Shown here piece after piece: positions 6,370-7,632 of a stretch of DNA of 7,632 bases. Position numbers and translations under genes: made by a program. Origin of the DNA: Syntrophobacterales bacterium (GTDB lineage Bacteria; Desulfobacterota; Syntrophorhabdia; Syntrophorhabdales; WCHB1-27); NCBI GenBank assembly GCA_017881765.1, contig JADGQN010000229.1, positions 1-7,632 of the forward strand. Direction: 5' to 3'. How positions within the stretch are numbered: the first letter of the stretch is position 1; each line of letters starts with the position of its first letter. The notes under the pieces were generated by a model, which did no database searches, was not told the origin of the DNA, and saw only the letters and a program-made list of their open reading frames with translations.

Positions 6370-6551
6370 ATACCAATTTGCCTTCAAGCGTATACCTTCG
6401 TTGTCGCTGCGTCCTTCCAGGATGCTTCGCTATCGCTCTCCTCGACGTACCGCCAGGTACGCCCGGGTACCCGCTTGCGGGTGGGGCTCCTCGCTGCCGT
6501 CCGGGGTACCCGGCCGAAGGCTGGGTCGTCCGCCTGAATGCAAATTGGTAT
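6370..6551. repeat. 182-bp element bounded by 21-bp inverted repeats (MITE-like)
   Basis: The ends 6370-6390 and 6531-6551 are inverted copies matching at 19 of 21 positions; the outer 12 (ATACCAATTTGC) are perfect. The interior is GC-rich and holds further dyads: CGTACC/GGTACG around a four-base loop (6446-6461), ACCCGC/GCGGGT (6469-6482), and two copies of the palindrome GGGTACCC (6465-6472 and 6504-6511). It begins 6 bases after the oxidoreductase stop and has no credible coding capacity. TA lies inside both outer ends (6371-6372, 6549-6550), which would fit a TA target duplication of IS630/mariner type, but no longer target duplication is seen. A folded transcript could act as a transcription end for the upstream gene. 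Whether it recurs in the genome cannot be seen here. Confidence 0.65.
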
Positions 6552-6600
6552 TATCTTGGAATTGAACCACTGTTTGGTAAGCTAGGACATAGTCGGCATG

Positions 6601-6613
6601 GCAAATAATTTGC
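6601..6613. repeat. 13-bp perfect palindrome GCAAATAATTTGC
   Basis: GCAAAT and ATTTGC are separated by one A. The arms repeat the inner bases of the inverted-repeat ends of the element 49 bases upstream, so this may be a remnant of a similar element or a separate protein-binding site. Confidence 0.35.
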
Positions 6614-6679
6614 AAGGCCCGTTGCGAAGGCCGGAGCCGATGAGGAGACACACCATTACAGGGTTCTCGGCTTCTCGGC

Positions 6680-6709
6680 TTGACAGGGAGAGGCTTCATC
6701 CAGTAGGTT
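6680..6709 (+). promoter_or_regulatory. Weak candidate promoter of the kinase gene
   Basis: TTGACA (6680-6685) is a full -35 match. After 18 bases TAGGTT (6704-6709) matches only three -10 positions. If used, the transcript would start near 6716, just before the nested inverted repeats at 6718-6755, leaving a leader of about 90 bases. Confidence 0.25.
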
Positions 6710-6717
6710 TATTGCGG

Positions 6718-6755
6718 GCCGGTAAAGGGTTCCCGTGTCAGTAGGCACGACCGGC
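6718..6755 (+). other. Possible structured RNA leader of the kinase gene
   Basis: GCCGGT (6718-6723) pairs with ACCGGC (6750-6755), and CGTG (6734-6737) pairs with CACG (6746-6749). The 3' arms are contiguous, so the fold would be a 10-bp stem with a 10-base bulge on the 5' side and an 8-base loop. The weaker ATCTT/AAGAT hairpin follows at 6765-6777. No known riboswitch family was recognised, and stems of this size also occur by chance. Confidence 0.3.
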
Positions 6756-6805
6756 TGCGCTTCTATCTTGTGAAGATTTTGAATCACGTTGAGAGGTCTA
6801 TACAT

Positions 6806-7632
6806 ATGAATATCATCGTTTCCGGTTCACTCGCCTATGACAGGATTATGGATTTTCCTGGCCACTTCTCAGAGCATATCCTGCCCGAGAAGATACATGT
6901 CCTGAACGTCTGCTTCCAGGTGAATGGCGTGAAGGAGAAATTCGGCGGTACAGCAGGCAATATCGCATACGCTCTCACCCTGATGGGTGAAAAGCCCGCA
7001 ATCGCGGCCACCATCGGCTATGACTACCATAGATATCTTGACTGGCTGAAGAAGAATGGGATCTCCACGGAAAACATTAAGATCATAGAGGACGAATGCA
7101 CCGCAGGTGCCTACATAACGACCGATAAAGCTGACAATCAGATCACGGGGTTCAACCCGGGTGCCATGAAATACTCTTCCTGCCTCGATTTCGACAAACT
7201 CGATCCAAAGGAAACCCTGCTCATCATCTCCCCTGGCAATCTCGATGACATGGTGAACTATCCACGCTCCTGTAAAGCCAGAGGCATCGACTATATCTTT
7301 GATCCCGGCCAATCGCTGCCCATGCTGGATGCCAAAGACCTGGCTGAGGCCATAGACGGGTGCCGGATCCTGATCTCCAATGACTACGAACTGGATCTCA
7401 TCATGAGCAAGACCGGATTGAACAAGGAAGCGCTGCTCAGGCGCGCCAAGACCATTATCGTGACCCTCGGAGATCTGGGTTCGCGGGTCTGCACGCCGGG
7501 TGAGGAAATAAGCATTCCTGTTGCTAAGGCCAGGAAGGCGGAAGACCCCACGGGCGCTGGTGATTCGTATAGAGGAGGGCTGATCAGCGGCCTTATCAAA
7601 GGTATGGACATTGCCCATTGCGCCAGGATGGG
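6806..7632 (+). CDS. PfkB-family carbohydrate/nucleoside kinase, 3' end cut by the window
   Basis: The frame opens at ATG 6806 and runs off the right edge after 275 codons without a stop. The product is a ribokinase-fold enzyme that transfers phosphate from ATP to a sugar or nucleoside hydroxyl in the cytoplasm. KFGGTAGNIAYALTLMG (about 45-61) is the first PfkB region that contacts the substrate. DPTGAGDSYRGG (247-258) is the second signature, with D253 as the expected catalytic base in the anion-hole loop GAGD. Stretches such as TDKADNQITGF (106-116), FDPGQSLP (165-172) and the DPTGAGDSYR block resemble the Methanocaldococcus nucleoside kinase, which has about 300 residues, so roughly 25-35 residues are probably missing. 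GAGAGG at 6791-6796 lies 9 bases before the ATG. The substrate (adenosine or other nucleoside, ribose, fructose 6-phosphate) cannot be fixed from sequence. The gene is separated from the oxidoreductase by 442 bp and is probably its own unit. Confidence 0.9.
   Translation, partial: MNIIVSGSLAYDRIMDFPGHFSEHILPEKIHVLNVCFQVNGVKEKFGGTAGNIAYALTLMGEKPAIAATIGYDYHRYLDWLKKNGISTENIKIIEDECTAGAYITTDKADNQITGFNPGAMKYSSCLDFDKLDPKETLLIISPGNLDDMVNYPRSCKARGIDYIFDPGQSLPMLDAKDLAEAIDGCRILISNDYELDLIMSKTGLNKEALLRRAKTIIVTLGDLGSRVCTPGEEISIPVAKARKAEDPTGAGDSYRGGLISGLIKGMDIAHCARM

Larger units (their letters stand above)
6552..6805 (+). other. Non-coding leader region upstream of the kinase gene
   Basis: This 254-bp stretch has no credible gene. 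In order it holds a 13-bp palindrome (6601-6613), two tandem copies of TTCTCGGC (6664-6679), a TTGACA hexamer (6680-6685), nested inverted repeats (6718-6755), a short ATCTT/AAGAT hairpin with a GTG loop (6765-6777) and the kinase ribosome site GAGAGG (6791-6796). I could not match it to a known riboswitch class by eye. Confidence 0.5.

Noticed and set aside
6363..6608. 81-residue plus-strand frame starting at the oxidoreductase stop
   Set aside because: It runs through the inverted-repeat element, has a composition like translated repeat DNA (Pro, Gly and Arg runs), and lacks a ribosome site.
6630..6700. Hammerhead-like or riboswitch-like stretch with CCGATGAGGAGA
   Set aside because: The second conserved hammerhead core (GAAA) is absent, and the bases do not fit the SAH, SAM or cobalamin riboswitch patterns I know.
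6744..6758. Sigma54-like GGCAC...TGC element upstream of the kinase
   Set aside because: The GG and GC are separated by 11 bases instead of the required 10, and the bases before GC do not fit.
6869..7618. 249-residue minus-strand frame
   Set aside because: It is antisense to the PfkB-family kinase, whose frame has clear signatures; this is a shadow.

Overview
The window carries part of one respiratory operon and two unrelated genes transcribed away from it. Reading leftward (minus strand) from about 4830 are nuoA, nuoB, a fused nuoCD, nuoE, nuoF and, at the very edge (position 26 down to 1), what looks like the first codons of nuoG. These encode the membrane anchor NuoA, the connecting module (B, CD) and the NADH-input module (E, F, G) of a proton-pumping NADH:quinone oxidoreductase (complex I). 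All Cys ligands of clusters N2 (NuoB), N1a (NuoE) and N3 (NuoF) are visible. The subunits resemble the Escherichia coli form of complex I closely, including the NuoCD fusion and the C-terminal ends of NuoB and NuoF.

Reading rightward from a 159-bp divergent intergenic region is a stand-alone FAD/NAD disulfide oxidoreductase of the dihydrolipoamide dehydrogenase/mercuric reductase superfamily (4990-6363). It keeps the redox-active Cys pair but has Phe where the catalytic His of the C-terminal His-Glu dyad normally sits. A 442-bp gap follows. It holds a 182-bp element bounded by near-perfect 21-bp inverted repeats, and then a possible structured leader. A PfkB-family sugar/nucleoside kinase (6806 to the right edge) is cut off near its C-terminus; it resembles the archaeal-type nucleoside kinase of Methanocaldococcus.

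Organism: a bacterium of moderate GC content, clearly lower in the spacer at 27-161. Complex I of E. coli type combined with an archaeal-like reductase and an archaeal-like kinase suggests an anaerobic or syntrophic lineage such as Desulfobacterota or a relative. This is inference from family resemblance, not a firm identification.

Most of the window is ordinary core metabolism. I see no phage, CRISPR, toxin-antitoxin or defence system. The points worth a second look are the His-to-Phe change in the reductase, a 15-bp perfect palindrome in its leader, the 182-bp inverted-repeat element, a 7-bp tandem repeat between nuoE and nuoF that decides the nuoF start, a possibly leaderless nuoA promoter, and the long spacer before nuoG.
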